From: JBARRO01 sp049644265
GTDB taxonomy: Bacteria > Bacteroidota > Ignavibacteria > UBA10030
DNA length: 30,452 nt
NCBI GenBank assembly: GCA_049644265.1
Contig: JBARRO010000184.1
Coordinates: 1-30,452 of the forward strand
Reading direction: 5' to 3'
Numbering within the stretch: position 1 is the first letter of the stretch; every line of letters begins with the position of its first letter. The position numbers were made by a program, and so were the translations under genes. This document shows, piece after piece, positions 8,468-16,741 of the stretch. The notes beneath the pieces are model-generated. The model was not told where the DNA came from and made no database searches. It saw only the letters and a list, made by a program, of their open reading frames with translations.

Positions 8468-9559
8468 TCACAGAATCCCTTTGGTTGACGGCAGAACAGA
8501 TGCGAGCCGTGGGTCTTTCGCGACCGCCTGACGCAAGCTGCGGCCTACAGCTTTGAACACTGCTTCGATCTTATGGTGGTCGTTCCTGCCTTCGACGGAA
8601 ATATGCAACGTTGCGCGCAGACCGTCGCTGAATCCACGGAAAAAATCCTCGACGAGCTCCGTCGGGAACTCGCCGACCTTCTCCCGTTCGAACTTCGCTT
8701 TGAATGAGCAGAAGGGGCGTCCGCTCACGTCGAGCGCCACCTGCGCGAGCGATTCGTCCATCGGAAGGAGAAACCCGTATCGGCCGATGCCCCTTTTGTC
8801 CCCAAGCGCTAACCGGAGCGCTTCACCGAGTGCCAGGCCAACGTCTTCCACGGTATGGTGTTCGTCGATATGCAGATCTCCCCTTCCATCGATGGTCATG
8901 TCAATCGCAGAATGTTTCGACAGTTGCTCCAGCATGTGATCAAAAAATCCGACGCCGGTGCGGATGAATGACTTTCCGGTACCGTCCACTCTCACCTCGA
9001 TTCCAATCGTTGTTTCGTTTGTTTTCCGGTTATGGCGTACCGTGCGTTCAGTTGAAAGGATGTACTTCACCGCATCAAGGAACGATGTCGAGGAAAAATC
9101 AGCGGCGGTCTGGGAGTCAGCAGTGAGCCGAATCGCCTTGCAGCCGATGTTCTTTGCCAACTGGACATCGGTTTCGCGGTCGCCGAGCACAAACGAGTGT
9201 TCAAGGTCGGGGGTTCGCTGGGTCAGGAATTCCTGGACAAGGCCCGTTTTCGGCTTGCGGCACGGGCAACCATCATTCGGTCCGTGTGGGCAAACGAAGA
9301 CGGCGATAAATCGGATTCCCTCCCCCGCCAGAAGCTGAAGCATCTTGGCTTGAACCTGTTCATACGCCTTCATCGGATACGCAGGCGTCCCGAGGTTGTC
9401 CTGGTTGGTGACCAACACCAGCTCGTAGCCGTGGTCGAGCAGCATGCGGAGACCCCGTAGAACGCCGGGAACGAGCTCCAACTTTTCCAGCGAATCAACC
9501 TGCTGATCCGGGGGTTCAGCAAGAAGAGTTCCGTCTCTGTCAAGAAAAATGACTTTCAT
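8468..9559 (-). CDS. hisB: Bifunctional histidinol-phosphatase / imidazoleglycerol-phosphate dehydratase
   Basis: A 363-aa fusion for steps 6 and 8. Residues 1-~165 are a HAD phosphatase: FLDRDGT with nucleophile D7 and acid/base D9, Thr51 in LVTNQDN, a Zn-binding loop C90, H92, C98, C100, and GDRETD at ~126-131. Residues ~172-363 are IGP dehydratase: metal-binding FFDHML (H208), DEHHTVEDVG (H234, H235), and DHHKIEAVFKA near the end. The fused form matches enterobacterial HisB in domain order. There is an 18-bp gap to hisC and no clear Shine-Dalgarno site. Confidence 0.97.
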   Translation of the reverse strand: MKVIFLDRDGTLLAEPPDQQVDSLEKLELVPGVLRGLRMLLDHGYELVLVTNQDNLGTPAYPMKAYEQVQAKMLQLLAGEGIRFIAVFVCPHGPNDGCPCRKPKTGLVQEFLTQRTPDLEHSFVLGDRETDVQLAKNIGCKAIRLTADSQTAADFSSTSFLDAVKYILSTERTVRHNRKTNETTIGIEVRVDGTGKSFIRTGVGFFDHMLEQLSKHSAIDMTIDGRGDLHIDEHHTVEDVGLALGEALRLALGDKRGIGRYGFLLPMDESLAQVALDVSGRPFCSFKAKFEREKVGEFPTELVEDFFRGFSDGLRATLHISVEGRNDHHKIEAVFKAVGRSLRQAVAKDPRLASVLPSTKGIL

Positions 9560-9577
9560 AGAAGTTGTTAGTTATCG

Positions 9578-10630
9578 TTAAGGAATTTCGTTTTCAAGAG
9601 CATGGAGTGCTCGCAGGAGTGTGTCGTTTTCGGCCCGGGTTCCCACGGTAATACGAAGACATCCGCCAAGCTTTGGCTCTGAACTCCGGTCCCGCACAAC
9701 AACCCCTTGCCGCTCAAGTCCGTCATATATTTGCCGCGCATTCGAACATCGGACGAGAACGAAGTTTGCGTCAGAAGGAAACACTTTCTCGATGAATCGC
9801 AGCGATGTGAATGATGAAACAAGTCGCTCACGTTCGCGAAGGATCTCATTGACGTTGGCTCGCATCCGGTCGATGTTTCCAAGGGCACGTAGTGCGGTGT
9901 TGCTCGTAAGCGTGTTGATGTTGTATGGGGGCTTCACCTTCATGAGGTACGAAACAACCTGCGGGTTGCCGATGCAGTAACCCAGACGAATCCCCGCAAG
10001 TCCCCACGCTTTCGAGAGCGTCCGAAGGACGACAATGTTCTGAGTCCGGTTGAGAAACCCGGCGGCCGACGGGGATTGTGCAAAATCCAGATATGCTTCA
10101 TCAACAACGACGAGACTGTTCAACCGTTGAGCGAGACGAAGGATGTCATCCGGGCGCAGGAGGTTCGCAGTCGGATTGTTGGGGGTGCAGCAAAACACCA
10201 GCTTGGTTGTCTGATCGACAGCGGCCAGAGTTTTTTCAATATCGATCTGGAACTCGTCCGTCAGCAGGCACGAGCGCACGTCGACTCCCTGGATCGATGC
10301 GGCCACACGATACATTCCATAGGTGGGATCAAGGACGACAACGGAGTCTTGGTTCGGCTCGCAGAAGACCCTGACCAGCAAATCGATCACCTCGTCGGAG
10401 CCCACACCGACAAAGACGTTGTCGACAGCAACACGATTGAGGTTGGCAAGGCCTTTGCGCAAAGCCGTCTGATTTGGGTCGGGATAGCGGTTGAGTCCGT
10501 CTTCGGAAATTACGCTGCCGATGGAATTCTCGTTTGCGTCAAGAAGCACGCCGGAGGAGTGATCCTGTCGTGCGCTTCGATATGGCTTCAACATCCTGAT
10601 ATTTGGCCGGACAAGATTGTCGATGTTCAT
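9578..10630 (-). CDS. hisC: Histidinol-phosphate aminotransferase
   Basis: A 350-aa class II (fold type I) PLP aminotransferase for step 7, glutamate to imidazole-acetol phosphate. Landmarks: LDANEN near residue 30, NPT of the substrate site in CTPNNPTA (~148-155), D177 in VVVDEAYLDF, Schiff-base Lys207 in LRTLSKAWGLAGIRLGY, and Arg215. The length is normal for the family. The start overlaps the hisD stop by 4 bp (ATGA), indicating coupled translation. Confidence 0.97.
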   Translation of the reverse strand: MNIDNLVRPNIRMLKPYRSARQDHSSGVLLDANENSIGSVISEDGLNRYPDPNQTALRKGLANLNRVAVDNVFVGVGSDEVIDLLVRVFCEPNQDSVVVLDPTYGMYRVAASIQGVDVRSCLLTDEFQIDIEKTLAAVDQTTKLVFCCTPNNPTANLLRPDDILRLAQRLNSLVVVDEAYLDFAQSPSAAGFLNRTQNIVVLRTLSKAWGLAGIRLGYCIGNPQVVSYLMKVKPPYNINTLTSNTALRALGNIDRMRANVNEILRERERLVSSFTSLRFIEKVFPSDANFVLVRCSNARQIYDGLERQGVVVRDRSSEPKLGGCLRITVGTRAENDTLLRALHALENEIP

Positions 10631-11949
10631 CGCTTTGTCCCCCGCCGCGCCCGGGAAGCCCGGCTTTGAGAAGCTCGCATGAGAACGGCTTGGGCGTGCG
10701 CCTCAAGTCCCTCTGTCCGCGCCAGAGTAATAAGAGTGGGGGCGAGAGTACGGAGGCCATTTTGAGTAAGAAATTGAAACGACAGAGTTTTCTCAAAGCT
10801 TTCGACAGAAAGCCCGCTGAAGTAGCGCGCTGTACTTCCCGTCGGAAGAGTGTGATTTGTTCCGGAGGCGTAGTCTCCGGCGGTCACCGGGGAGAAGGGT
10901 CCGATGAATATGGATCCGGCATTGCGAATCGACGGAACAAGATCCTTCGGCGTTTTAGTATTGAGGATAAGATGTTCCGGTGAAAAATCGTTGGAAAAGG
11001 CAACGGCTTGTTCAAGAGTGTCGGCGAGGACACAAAAGGCGTTCTTGAGCGACTTTCTCAGGATGTCCTTCCGCGGCAGCTCTTTTGCGCGTTGGAGGAT
11101 CGACTCGCGTACAGATTCGATCAGCACCCGGCTCGTTGTCACAAGTCCGACCAATGCCTCCGGGTCATGCTCGGCCTGGGAGAGAAGATCGGCAACGACA
11201 ACGTCGGGTAAGGCGGAGTCATCGGCGATGATGAGAAGCTCGGAAGGCCCCGCAACCATGTCGGTTGCCACGCCGCGCGGATCGGAGGAAACAAACCGTT
11301 TTGCTGCTGTGACAAACCGGTTGCCCGGCCCGAAGATTTTTGAGACCCGCGGAATGGATTCCGTTCCATATGCCATTGCCGCAATCGCCTGCGCTCCGCC
11401 CACCGCGAAGACCGTTCTGATGCCGACGATATCCGCCGCGGCAAGAATCGTTGGGTGCATGCCACCCGCCGTGGGAGGTGAGCAGAGGACAATCTCCCGA
11501 CACCCGGCCAGGAGAGCCGGGATTCCGAGCATCAGGACCGTTGACGGAAGGGGAGCAGATCCCGCCGGCACATAGAGACCGACTGAGTCAATCGGCCGGC
11601 GCTCTCTCCAACAAGATACGCCGCTCGTGGTGGTCACGACCCGTTCCGATTGTCTTTGCGCCTGGTGAAATTTTCGAATGTTTGAAGCGGCAACCTGCAA
11701 CGCTTTGCGAAGTTCGCGCGGGACGGAATTCCCGGCTGCCTGAATGGATCTCGTGGAGACACGGAAATCGTGAACGTCGGTTCGGTCGAACCTCCGTGTG
11801 TATTTTCGCACAGCGCTGTCGCCGTTTTTGCGAACATCGGTGCAGATGCCTGCGACCGTCTCGTCGGAAGTGGCATCACCCCGACCGGGGCGCAAAAGCA
11901 ACTTCCTGAATTGTTGTTCCGACAAGCGGGCAAGAATGCAGGTCTTCAT
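10627..11949 (-). CDS. hisD: Histidinol dehydrogenase
   Basis: A 440-aa NAD- and Zn-dependent enzyme for the last two oxidations, histidinol to histidinal to histidine. The Zn ligands line up with known HisD: Gln258 and His261 in LSQAEHDPEA, Asp359 in TAGDYASGTNH, and His418 in EGLEAHAQAV. The catalytic Glu326-His327 pair lies in DFSPEHLIL. The signature region RVSKIFGPGNRFVTAAK and GPSELLIIAD is intact. It overlaps hisG and hisC by 4 bp each. No fusion or truncation. Confidence 0.97.
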   Translation of the reverse strand: MKTCILARLSEQQFRKLLLRPGRGDATSDETVAGICTDVRKNGDSAVRKYTRRFDRTDVHDFRVSTRSIQAAGNSVPRELRKALQVAASNIRKFHQAQRQSERVVTTTSGVSCWRERRPIDSVGLYVPAGSAPLPSTVLMLGIPALLAGCREIVLCSPPTAGGMHPTILAAADIVGIRTVFAVGGAQAIAAMAYGTESIPRVSKIFGPGNRFVTAAKRFVSSDPRGVATDMVAGPSELLIIADDSALPDVVVADLLSQAEHDPEALVGLVTTSRVLIESVRESILQRAKELPRKDILRKSLKNAFCVLADTLEQAVAFSNDFSPEHLILNTKTPKDLVPSIRNAGSIFIGPFSPVTAGDYASGTNHTLPTGSTARYFSGLSVESFEKTLSFQFLTQNGLRTLAPTLITLARTEGLEAHAQAVLMRASQSRASRARRGTKR

Positions 11950-12821
11950 CGAATAATCGTTTCAATTGGGATAACGATAATGTCGGATGCGCCGGCACCC
12001 TTGAGTTTTTCCATCACGTCCCAGAAAATATCCTCCGCAACAACCGAATGGACTGCGACCATTCCCTTTTCTGCAAGCGGGACGATGGTGGGACTTTTGA
12101 GGCTTGGGATGACCTTTTGCAGTCTGGACACAGACTTGGCGGGAGCGTTCATCATCACGTAACGTTTTCCGCGCGCTTCGAGGAAGCCGCGCACACGGAT
12201 CATGAGACTGTCGACGAGAGCCCGGCGCTTACGGTCGGCGAGAACGCGCGGTGAGGCGACAAGACACGCCTCGGATTCCAAAACGGTGGTCAACGGCCGG
12301 AGGCCGTTCATGCGTGCGGTGGTTCCCGTGGAGACAATATCGCAAATGGCGTCGGCGACGTTGAGCGTTGGCGCAATTTCAACAGAGCCGCTCAGGCGTA
12401 CGATCTCGGCGCGGACCCGATGGGAATCGAGGAACGCTTTCAGCGTAACCGGATACGTTGTCCCGATCCGTTTCTTCCGGAGATCCGCGACCCCTCGGAT
12501 GCCCGATCGCTGTGGAACACTGATGACCAGGCGGCACGAGCCGAAGCCCAGGGGGGCGAGGGCATGGACGCGCGCGCGCTTTTCCCGGAGGATGTTTTCT
12601 CCGACAATGCCCAGGTCCGCGACGCCATCCTGCACATACTCCGGAATGTCGTCATCGCGGATTGCGAGCACATCGAGCGGAAAATTTTTGCAGGGGGAAT
12701 ACAGACTCTCCTGCCGGTATTCGAACACGAGCCCGCAGGAGCGGAGGAGCGCGACGGAATCTTCCGTCAGTCGTCCTTTTCGTTGGACGGCGATTTTCAA
12801 TCGTCCGTTGGATGCAGTCAT
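11946..12821 (-). CDS. hisG: ATP phosphoribosyltransferase, long form
   Basis: A 291-aa enzyme for the committed step, ATP + PRPP to phosphoribosyl-ATP. Residues 1-~215 are the two-lobed catalytic part, opening LKIAVQRKGRLTEDSV. The PRPP-loop region is around 'ICDIVSTGTTARMNGL' (~159-174). Residues ~218-291 form the HisG_C regulatory domain, marking the long hexameric form that is feedback-inhibited by histidine and needs no HisZ; none is seen here. A palindrome like the yerC operator lies immediately upstream (12823-12844). Confidence 0.96.
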   Translation of the reverse strand: MTASNGRLKIAVQRKGRLTEDSVALLRSCGLVFEYRQESLYSPCKNFPLDVLAIRDDDIPEYVQDGVADLGIVGENILREKRARVHALAPLGFGSCRLVISVPQRSGIRGVADLRKKRIGTTYPVTLKAFLDSHRVRAEIVRLSGSVEIAPTLNVADAICDIVSTGTTARMNGLRPLTTVLESEACLVASPRVLADRKRRALVDSLMIRVRGFLEARGKRYVMMNAPAKSVSRLQKVIPSLKSPTIVPLAEKGMVAVHSVVAEDIFWDVMEKLKGAGASDIIVIPIETIIR

Positions 12822-12822
12822 G

Positions 12823-12844
12823 GCACTTTACTCAGATAAAGTAT
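12823..12844. promoter_or_regulatory. Second operator-like site, upstream of hisG
   Basis: Matches the yerC operator at 18 of 22 positions, with arms ACTTTA and TAAAGT intact. It lies 1 bp from the hisG start codon in the 37-bp gap after yerC. I see no convincing -35 box for a separate promoter here, so it may act as an auxiliary operator, a second binding site or a roadblock. Confidence 0.6.
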
Positions 12845-12858
12845 CAGGTGAAAAAAAA

Positions 12859-13158
12859 TCAGTTGCCCCGGTCGTTGCGTTGCATGCGTTGCATGATGAG
12901 GTGATATCCGCCCTTCCCGCGTTTCAGCCAGCGGCCAACCCGGGCGATGGTGCGTGAGCTGAGACCGGTCTGCTCGGCAATCGTGGTGTACGGAATCCCG
13001 TCGGCGAGCATGCGGGCGGCTTTCCACCGCTCCGCGAATTCCCCGATCTCGGTCTCCGTCAGAAGGTCGCGGAAAAACTTCCGGCACTCGTCAAGGGTCT
13101 CAAGTTGGAGCACTGCCTTGTAGAGGCCGTCGATTTCCTTTGTGGATGGTCGGTTCAT
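12859..13158 (-). CDS. yerC: TrpR-like regulator, YerC/YecD family; likely his repressor
   Basis: A 99-aa all-helical DNA-binding protein of the Trp-repressor superfamily. Residues 10-50 match the family core (LYKAVLQLETLDECRKFFRD, then LTETEIGEFAERWKAARML). The helix-turn-helix is at ~57-79 (YTTIAEQTGLSSRTIARVGRWL). It is the first gene of the his operon. The operator palindrome overlaps its promoter and start codon, and the copy before hisG supports self-binding. The proposal that it represses the operon when histidine is high is inference from position and family. The co-repressor is not known. Confidence 0.9.
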   Translation of the reverse strand: MNRPSTKEIDGLYKAVLQLETLDECRKFFRDLLTETEIGEFAERWKAARMLADGIPYTTIAEQTGLSSRTIARVGRWLKRGKGGYHLIMQRMQRNDRGN

Positions 13159-13178
13159 ACTTTACTCAAGTAAAGTAT
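13157..13178. promoter_or_regulatory. Palindromic operator at the head of the his operon
   Basis: 10-bp perfect arms ATACTTTACT and AGTAAAGTAT around a 2-bp centre (CA). It overlaps the -10 box and the first two bases of the yerC start codon. Bound protein would block both RNA polymerase and translation start. The resemblance in size and symmetry to TrpR-family operators, and the second copy at 12823-12844, make YerC the likely binder. Confidence 0.75.
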
Positions 13179-13202
13179 ACGAAGAAGCGAATGAATTGTC
13201 AA
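13174..13202 (-). promoter_or_regulatory. Sigma-70-type promoter of the his operon
   Basis: Reading leftward: -35 TTGACA (13197-13202), a 17-bp spacer, and -10 TATACT (13174-13179). This is a near-perfect consensus with only the last A of TATAAT replaced. The start of transcription would fall only about 5-10 nt before the yerC ATG, so the mRNA has a very short leader. The -10 is embedded in the operator palindrome. Confidence 0.8.
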
Positions 13203-13209
13203 GCCTTTT

Positions 13210-13376
13210 TAAGAAGATTTCACAGAGGACACGAAGATAACGGAGGTCACAGAGAAGAGAAAAGGGGGGAACTTTCGCAATCAACTCATACAAGTACAAG
13301 GCCTAAACCTCTGTGAACTCCTCTGTTCCCTGCCTGCCGGCAGGCAGGTCTGAGACCTCTGTGTAATGTTTCAAGC
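13210..13376. repeat. Dispersed palindromic repeat with nested GC-rich palindrome
   Basis: Related to the tandem units at 5468-5819: ATTTCACAGAGGACAC on the left, and CCTCTGTGAAC and ACCTCTGTGTAATG on the right, flanking an unrelated middle. It occupies the divergent intergenic region between the his promoter and the dehydratase gene. A 20-bp perfect palindrome (arms CCTGCCTGCC, 13329-13348) interrupts its right arm; removing it restores a continuous CTCTG-rich arm. Confidence 0.75.
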
Positions 13377-13426
13377 AGCAGTATTGTCATTCAGGCCCAT
13401 TTTTTCTACTTTGAGCAGGAAGAGTC

Positions 13427-14392
13427 ATGGTTACCATTGCCGACATAGAAGCAGCTTACCGCGTCGTTCAGCCGGTTGTACACAAAACCCCCCTTGTGTC
13501 ATCTGCGTCGTTCGACTGGCATTCCGGGAACAGCGTTCTCCTGAAGGCAGAAAATTTCCAGCGTGTCGGGGCCTTCAAAATTCGGGGTGCCTATAACAAA
13601 ATTCACTCGCTTTCGCCGGAGGAGCGGAAGCGGGGTGTGGTCGCGCATTCCTCGGGAAACCATGCCCAGGGAGTTGCCCTTGCGGCCCAGCTCCTCGGCG
13701 TTAAGGCAACGGTCGTTATGCCCAAAGGTGCTCCGCCCATCAAAGTGGCTGCCACACAAGGCTACGGCGCAACCGTCGTGTTCTGCGAAGATTCTTCGGA
13801 AGACCGAGAACGTGTTGCGCGTCAGCTCGCGGAGCAACACGGCTATGTCCCGGTTCCTCCCTATGACGACGATAAAATCATCGCAGGGCAGGGGACAACC
13901 GTACTCGAAATAGCGCAGGAGGTGAAGGATCTCGATTTCCTTCTTGTCCCCGTCGGTGGGGCCGGACTTATTGGCGGGTGTGCTATTGCGGCAAAACACC
14001 TCTTCCCGCACGTGCAAGTCGTCGGCGTCGAGACAGAAGCGGCAAACGACTGCTACCAATCCTTCCGGAAAAAGGAGATCGTTCGCATTGCCCCTCCGAA
14101 GACGATTGCAGACGGGATGCGGACACAATCCGTTGGGAAAAGGAATTTCGAAATCATTCTCAAATATGTGGACGATGTGATCACCGTGACGGACGACCAG
14201 GTCGTAGAGATGATGAAGTTCGTGCTCCTGCGAATGAAACTTCTGGTGGAACCGACCGGAGCGGTGGCTCCTGCGGCGGCGTATTTTAACAAACTTGGAA
14301 CTAGAAACAAAAAGGTCGGTGCCATCATCAGCGGCGGAAATGTTGAACCGGCATTCCTCAGCCAACTCCTTTCAGAAAAATCTCACCAATGA
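13427..14392 (+). CDS. PLP-dependent threonine/serine dehydratase or serine racemase
   Basis: A 321-aa fold type II PLP enzyme without an ACT domain. Schiff-base Lys51 is in VGAFKIRGAYN, the substrate-binding SSGNH at 75-79, and the phosphate-binding VGGAGLIGG at 176-184. A block reading VETEAANDCYQS has the Glu-x3-Ala-x-Asp spacing of the divalent-metal site in eukaryotic serine racemases. The enzyme should deaminate Thr or Ser to a 2-oxo acid, or racemise Ser, and the two roles often coexist. AGGAAG precedes the ATG by about 6 nt. It overlaps the DinB-like gene by 4 bp. tdcB/ilvA-like naming would be over-specific. Confidence 0.9.
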   Translation: MVTIADIEAAYRVVQPVVHKTPLVSSASFDWHSGNSVLLKAENFQRVGAFKIRGAYNKIHSLSPEERKRGVVAHSSGNHAQGVALAAQLLGVKATVVMPKGAPPIKVAATQGYGATVVFCEDSSEDRERVARQLAEQHGYVPVPPYDDDKIIAGQGTTVLEIAQEVKDLDFLLVPVGGAGLIGGCAIAAKHLFPHVQVVGVETEAANDCYQSFRKKEIVRIAPPKTIADGMRTQSVGKRNFEIILKYVDDVITVTDDQVVEMMKFVLLRMKLLVEPTGAVAPAAAYFNKLGTRNKKVGAIISGGNVEPAFLSQLLSEKSHQ

Positions 14393-14877
14393 CCCTCCAA
14401 CAGTTTCTCGCGTATTGCGATGACATGGTCCGGCCGACGGAACCGCTCTTCCGCAGCGTCCCCGCGGACAAGCTCGACTGGAAACCCACCGAGAACTCGT
14501 TCACGCTCGCGCAGCAGATGGCTCACATTGCCGGCGCGCTCGAAGAGTACGGAAACGGGATCGCAACCGGCGATTGGAGTTTCGGCTCGATGCGCGAACG
14601 GTTTGTGCAGAATCGACACACACCGTCCATGAACGTCGAAGAGGCTGTCACTCTCCTGAATAAGAATTATCAAATATTCAAAAACCTGCTCTCAGCCCTG
14701 AGCGAGGAGGAATTTAGTAGTGGCGAAATTGAGACTCCGCAGTTTGGCGGCAAAAGTCCGCGCTGGAGAGTCGCCATGCTCGCTGTTGAACATCACATCA
14801 ACCACAAGGCCGAGCTCTTTATGTGTTTGAAGATGATCGGCGTGAAAGTGAACACGGGAACTCTCTACCGTGGATAG
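14389..14877 (+). CDS. DinB-like four-helix metalloprotein
   Basis: A 162-aa cytosolic protein of the DinB/YfiT superfamily. The metal-binding His triad is visible as H46 in QMAHIAG and the pair in EHHINHKAEL (H135 and H139). Helical content and the WKPTENSFTLAQQMAHIAGA opening fit DinB_2-type proteins, some of which are thiol-dependent transferases; the reaction here is unknown. Its ATG overlaps the stop of the dehydratase gene (ATGA), so the two are co-translated, but I see no obvious functional link. Confidence 0.85.
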   Translation: MTLQQFLAYCDDMVRPTEPLFRSVPADKLDWKPTENSFTLAQQMAHIAGALEEYGNGIATGDWSFGSMRERFVQNRHTPSMNVEEAVTLLNKNYQIFKNLLSALSEEEFSSGEIETPQFGGKSPRWRVAMLAVEHHINHKAELFMCLKMIGVKVNTGTLYRG

Positions 14878-14975
14878 ATTAGTTCTTGCTCGTTGACGAA
14901 ATCTTTTATACTTTGAAAGTGCAGTCGTTACAGTAAAAAAACTCTTCCGACCGAAATTCCGATCACCGCATTCGT

Positions 14976-15722
14976 ATGAAGCTCGTCGCCTGTCTCAACC
15001 ACGTCCCCGACACCGCAACAAGAATCAACATTGCGAGCGACGGAAAAAGTATCGACAAAACCGGGGTAAATTTTATCATTAATCCCTACGATGAGTTTGC
15101 GGTTGAGGAGTGCCTTCGCTTGAAGGAAAAGAACGGCGGAGAGGTCGTGGCGATATCCCTCGGCGGAGATTCGAACAAGGATTCTCTGCGCAAAGCGCTT
15201 GCCATGGGCGTCGACAAAGCGCTCTTGCTGAAGGATGACCGTGTGAGGGATTCCTTTGGCGTTGCAAGTGCACTCGCTGCCGTGTTGAAGGAACTGTCGC
15301 CGGATGCGATTTTCTTCGGCAAACAATCCGTCGATTCCGATGACGCCGCTGTGGGCCTCATGGTGGCAGAACTGCTCGGTCTCCCATCAGTCTCCGTTGC
15401 GGTGAAAATCGAACTGGCGGGCGGCAAAGCCGTTGTCGATCGGGAGATTGAAGGCGGTCACGAAAAAGTCGAGATTACGCTCCCGGCAGTGTTTACGGCA
15501 CAGAAAGGGCTGAACGAGCCCCGTTATCCTTCCCTGAAAGGGATCATGGCTGCAAAAAGCAAGCCGATTGAGGAGAAAGCACCGACCATCCACGAGCCCA
15601 AAACAGTCCTGCTCGCAATGCGCAAACCGCCCGCAAAGAGTGCGGGAAAAATTGTGGGAACAGACGTGAGCGCTGTGCCCGAACTCGTCCGGTTGTTGCA
15701 CGAGGAAGCAAAAGTCATCTGA
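14976..15722 (+). CDS. etfB: Electron transfer flavoprotein, beta subunit
   Basis: A 248-aa subunit of the ETF heterodimer, which carries electrons from acyl-CoA and similar dehydrogenases to the quinone pool. Landmarks: NPYDEFAVEECLRLKE (~32-47), the nucleotide-binding DSDDAAVG (~115-122), and the family signature near VDREIEGGHEKVEITLPAV and LNEPRYPSLKGIMAAK. A possible TATACT box lies at 14907-14912 but its -35 is poor. No clear Shine-Dalgarno site. etfA follows after 23 bp. Bifurcating activity cannot be judged from this sequence. Confidence 0.96.
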   Translation: MKLVACLNHVPDTATRINIASDGKSIDKTGVNFIINPYDEFAVEECLRLKEKNGGEVVAISLGGDSNKDSLRKALAMGVDKALLLKDDRVRDSFGVASALAAVLKELSPDAIFFGKQSVDSDDAAVGLMVAELLGLPSVSVAVKIELAGGKAVVDREIEGGHEKVEITLPAVFTAQKGLNEPRYPSLKGIMAAKSKPIEEKAPTIHEPKTVLLAMRKPPAKSAGKIVGTDVSAVPELVRLLHEEAKVI

Positions 15723-15745
15723 AAGTATTAACCATCCCCAATACC

Positions 15746-16720
15746 ATGAAGATTCTCGCCTTCGCGGAACAGCGCGACAATAAGCTAAAAAAGACTGCAT
15801 TCGAAGTTGTCCGGACAGCCCGAACCATTGCGGACCAGGCCGGCGGTGACGTGGTTGCACTGCTTATCGGCGGAAGTGTTCAGAGCCTGGCAGGGACGCT
15901 CGGCGGATTTGGCGCAAAACGCGTTATTGTTGTTGAAGATCCAAAGCTTGCCAACTACTCCACAACCGCCTACGCAAAAATCGTAGCCGAAGTCGCGAAG
16001 AAAGAACAGGCGGATGTTGTCATGATGTCCGCAACAGCCATGGGTAAGGATTGTGCGCCGCGCATTGCTGTCAAACTTGATGCAGGATTCGCGTCCGATT
16101 GCACTGCGCTGAAAGTGGATTCTGGTGAGATTATCGCAACGCGGCCCGTCTACGCGGGAAAGGCGCTCACGGATGTCAAGATCACCTCTCCTGCAAAGGT
16201 GTTCACGCTGCGCCCTAATGTATTCAGCGCCGGCTCGAGCAACGGTACCACCGCAACGGTCGAGCCTCTGAAAGTGGCTCTCACAGACGCCGACTTCGGT
16301 TCCGTCGTCCGGAGTGTGACAAAGGCAGCGGGAAAAATCGACGTCGCGGAGGCGGACATCATTGTCACAGGCGGGAGAGGATTGAAAGCGCCTGAGAATT
16401 TCCGCATGATCGAAGAGCTCGCGGCAACGCTTGGCGGGGCCGTGGGAGCCTCCCGTGCCGTTGTCGATGCGGGATGGCGGCCCCACGACGAGCAGGTTGG
16501 CCAGACGGGCAAAACCGTGTCACCGTCATTGTATGTTGCTATTGCCGTTTCCGGCGCGATTCAACACCTTGCGGGAATGTCATCTTCGAAGTATATTGTC
16601 GCCATCAACAAAGACAAGGAAGCGCCAATCTTCCAGGTCGCGGATTACGGCATTGTTGGAGATGCATTTGAAATTGTTCCGGCCATGACGAGGGAAGTAA
16701 AGAAGCTGCTGGGGAAGTAA
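15746..16720 (+). CDS. etfA: Electron transfer flavoprotein, alpha subunit
   Basis: A 324-aa partner of EtfB. Residues 1-~190 are the N-terminal domain with ATAMGKDCAPRIAVKL; residues ~205-324 are the FAD-binding domain, with VTGGRGLKAPENF, GASRAVVDAGW, DEQVGQTGKTVSPSLYVAIA and GAIQHLAGM, and INKDKEAPIFQVADYGIVGD near the C-terminus. These are the standard FAD contacts. Length is normal for the family. Same operon as etfB. Confidence 0.97.
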   Translation: MKILAFAEQRDNKLKKTAFEVVRTARTIADQAGGDVVALLIGGSVQSLAGTLGGFGAKRVIVVEDPKLANYSTTAYAKIVAEVAKKEQADVVMMSATAMGKDCAPRIAVKLDAGFASDCTALKVDSGEIIATRPVYAGKALTDVKITSPAKVFTLRPNVFSAGSSNGTTATVEPLKVALTDADFGSVVRSVTKAAGKIDVAEADIIVTGGRGLKAPENFRMIEELAATLGGAVGASRAVVDAGWRPHDEQVGQTGKTVSPSLYVAIAVSGAIQHLAGMSSSKYIVAINKDKEAPIFQVADYGIVGDAFEIVPAMTREVKKLLGK

Positions 16721-16741
16721 ACCAAACAGAGGGAAGAAGTC

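Noticed and set aside
12202..12957. 251-aa open frame opposite hisG and yerC
   Set aside because: Arg/Ser-rich shadow of two well-identified genes.
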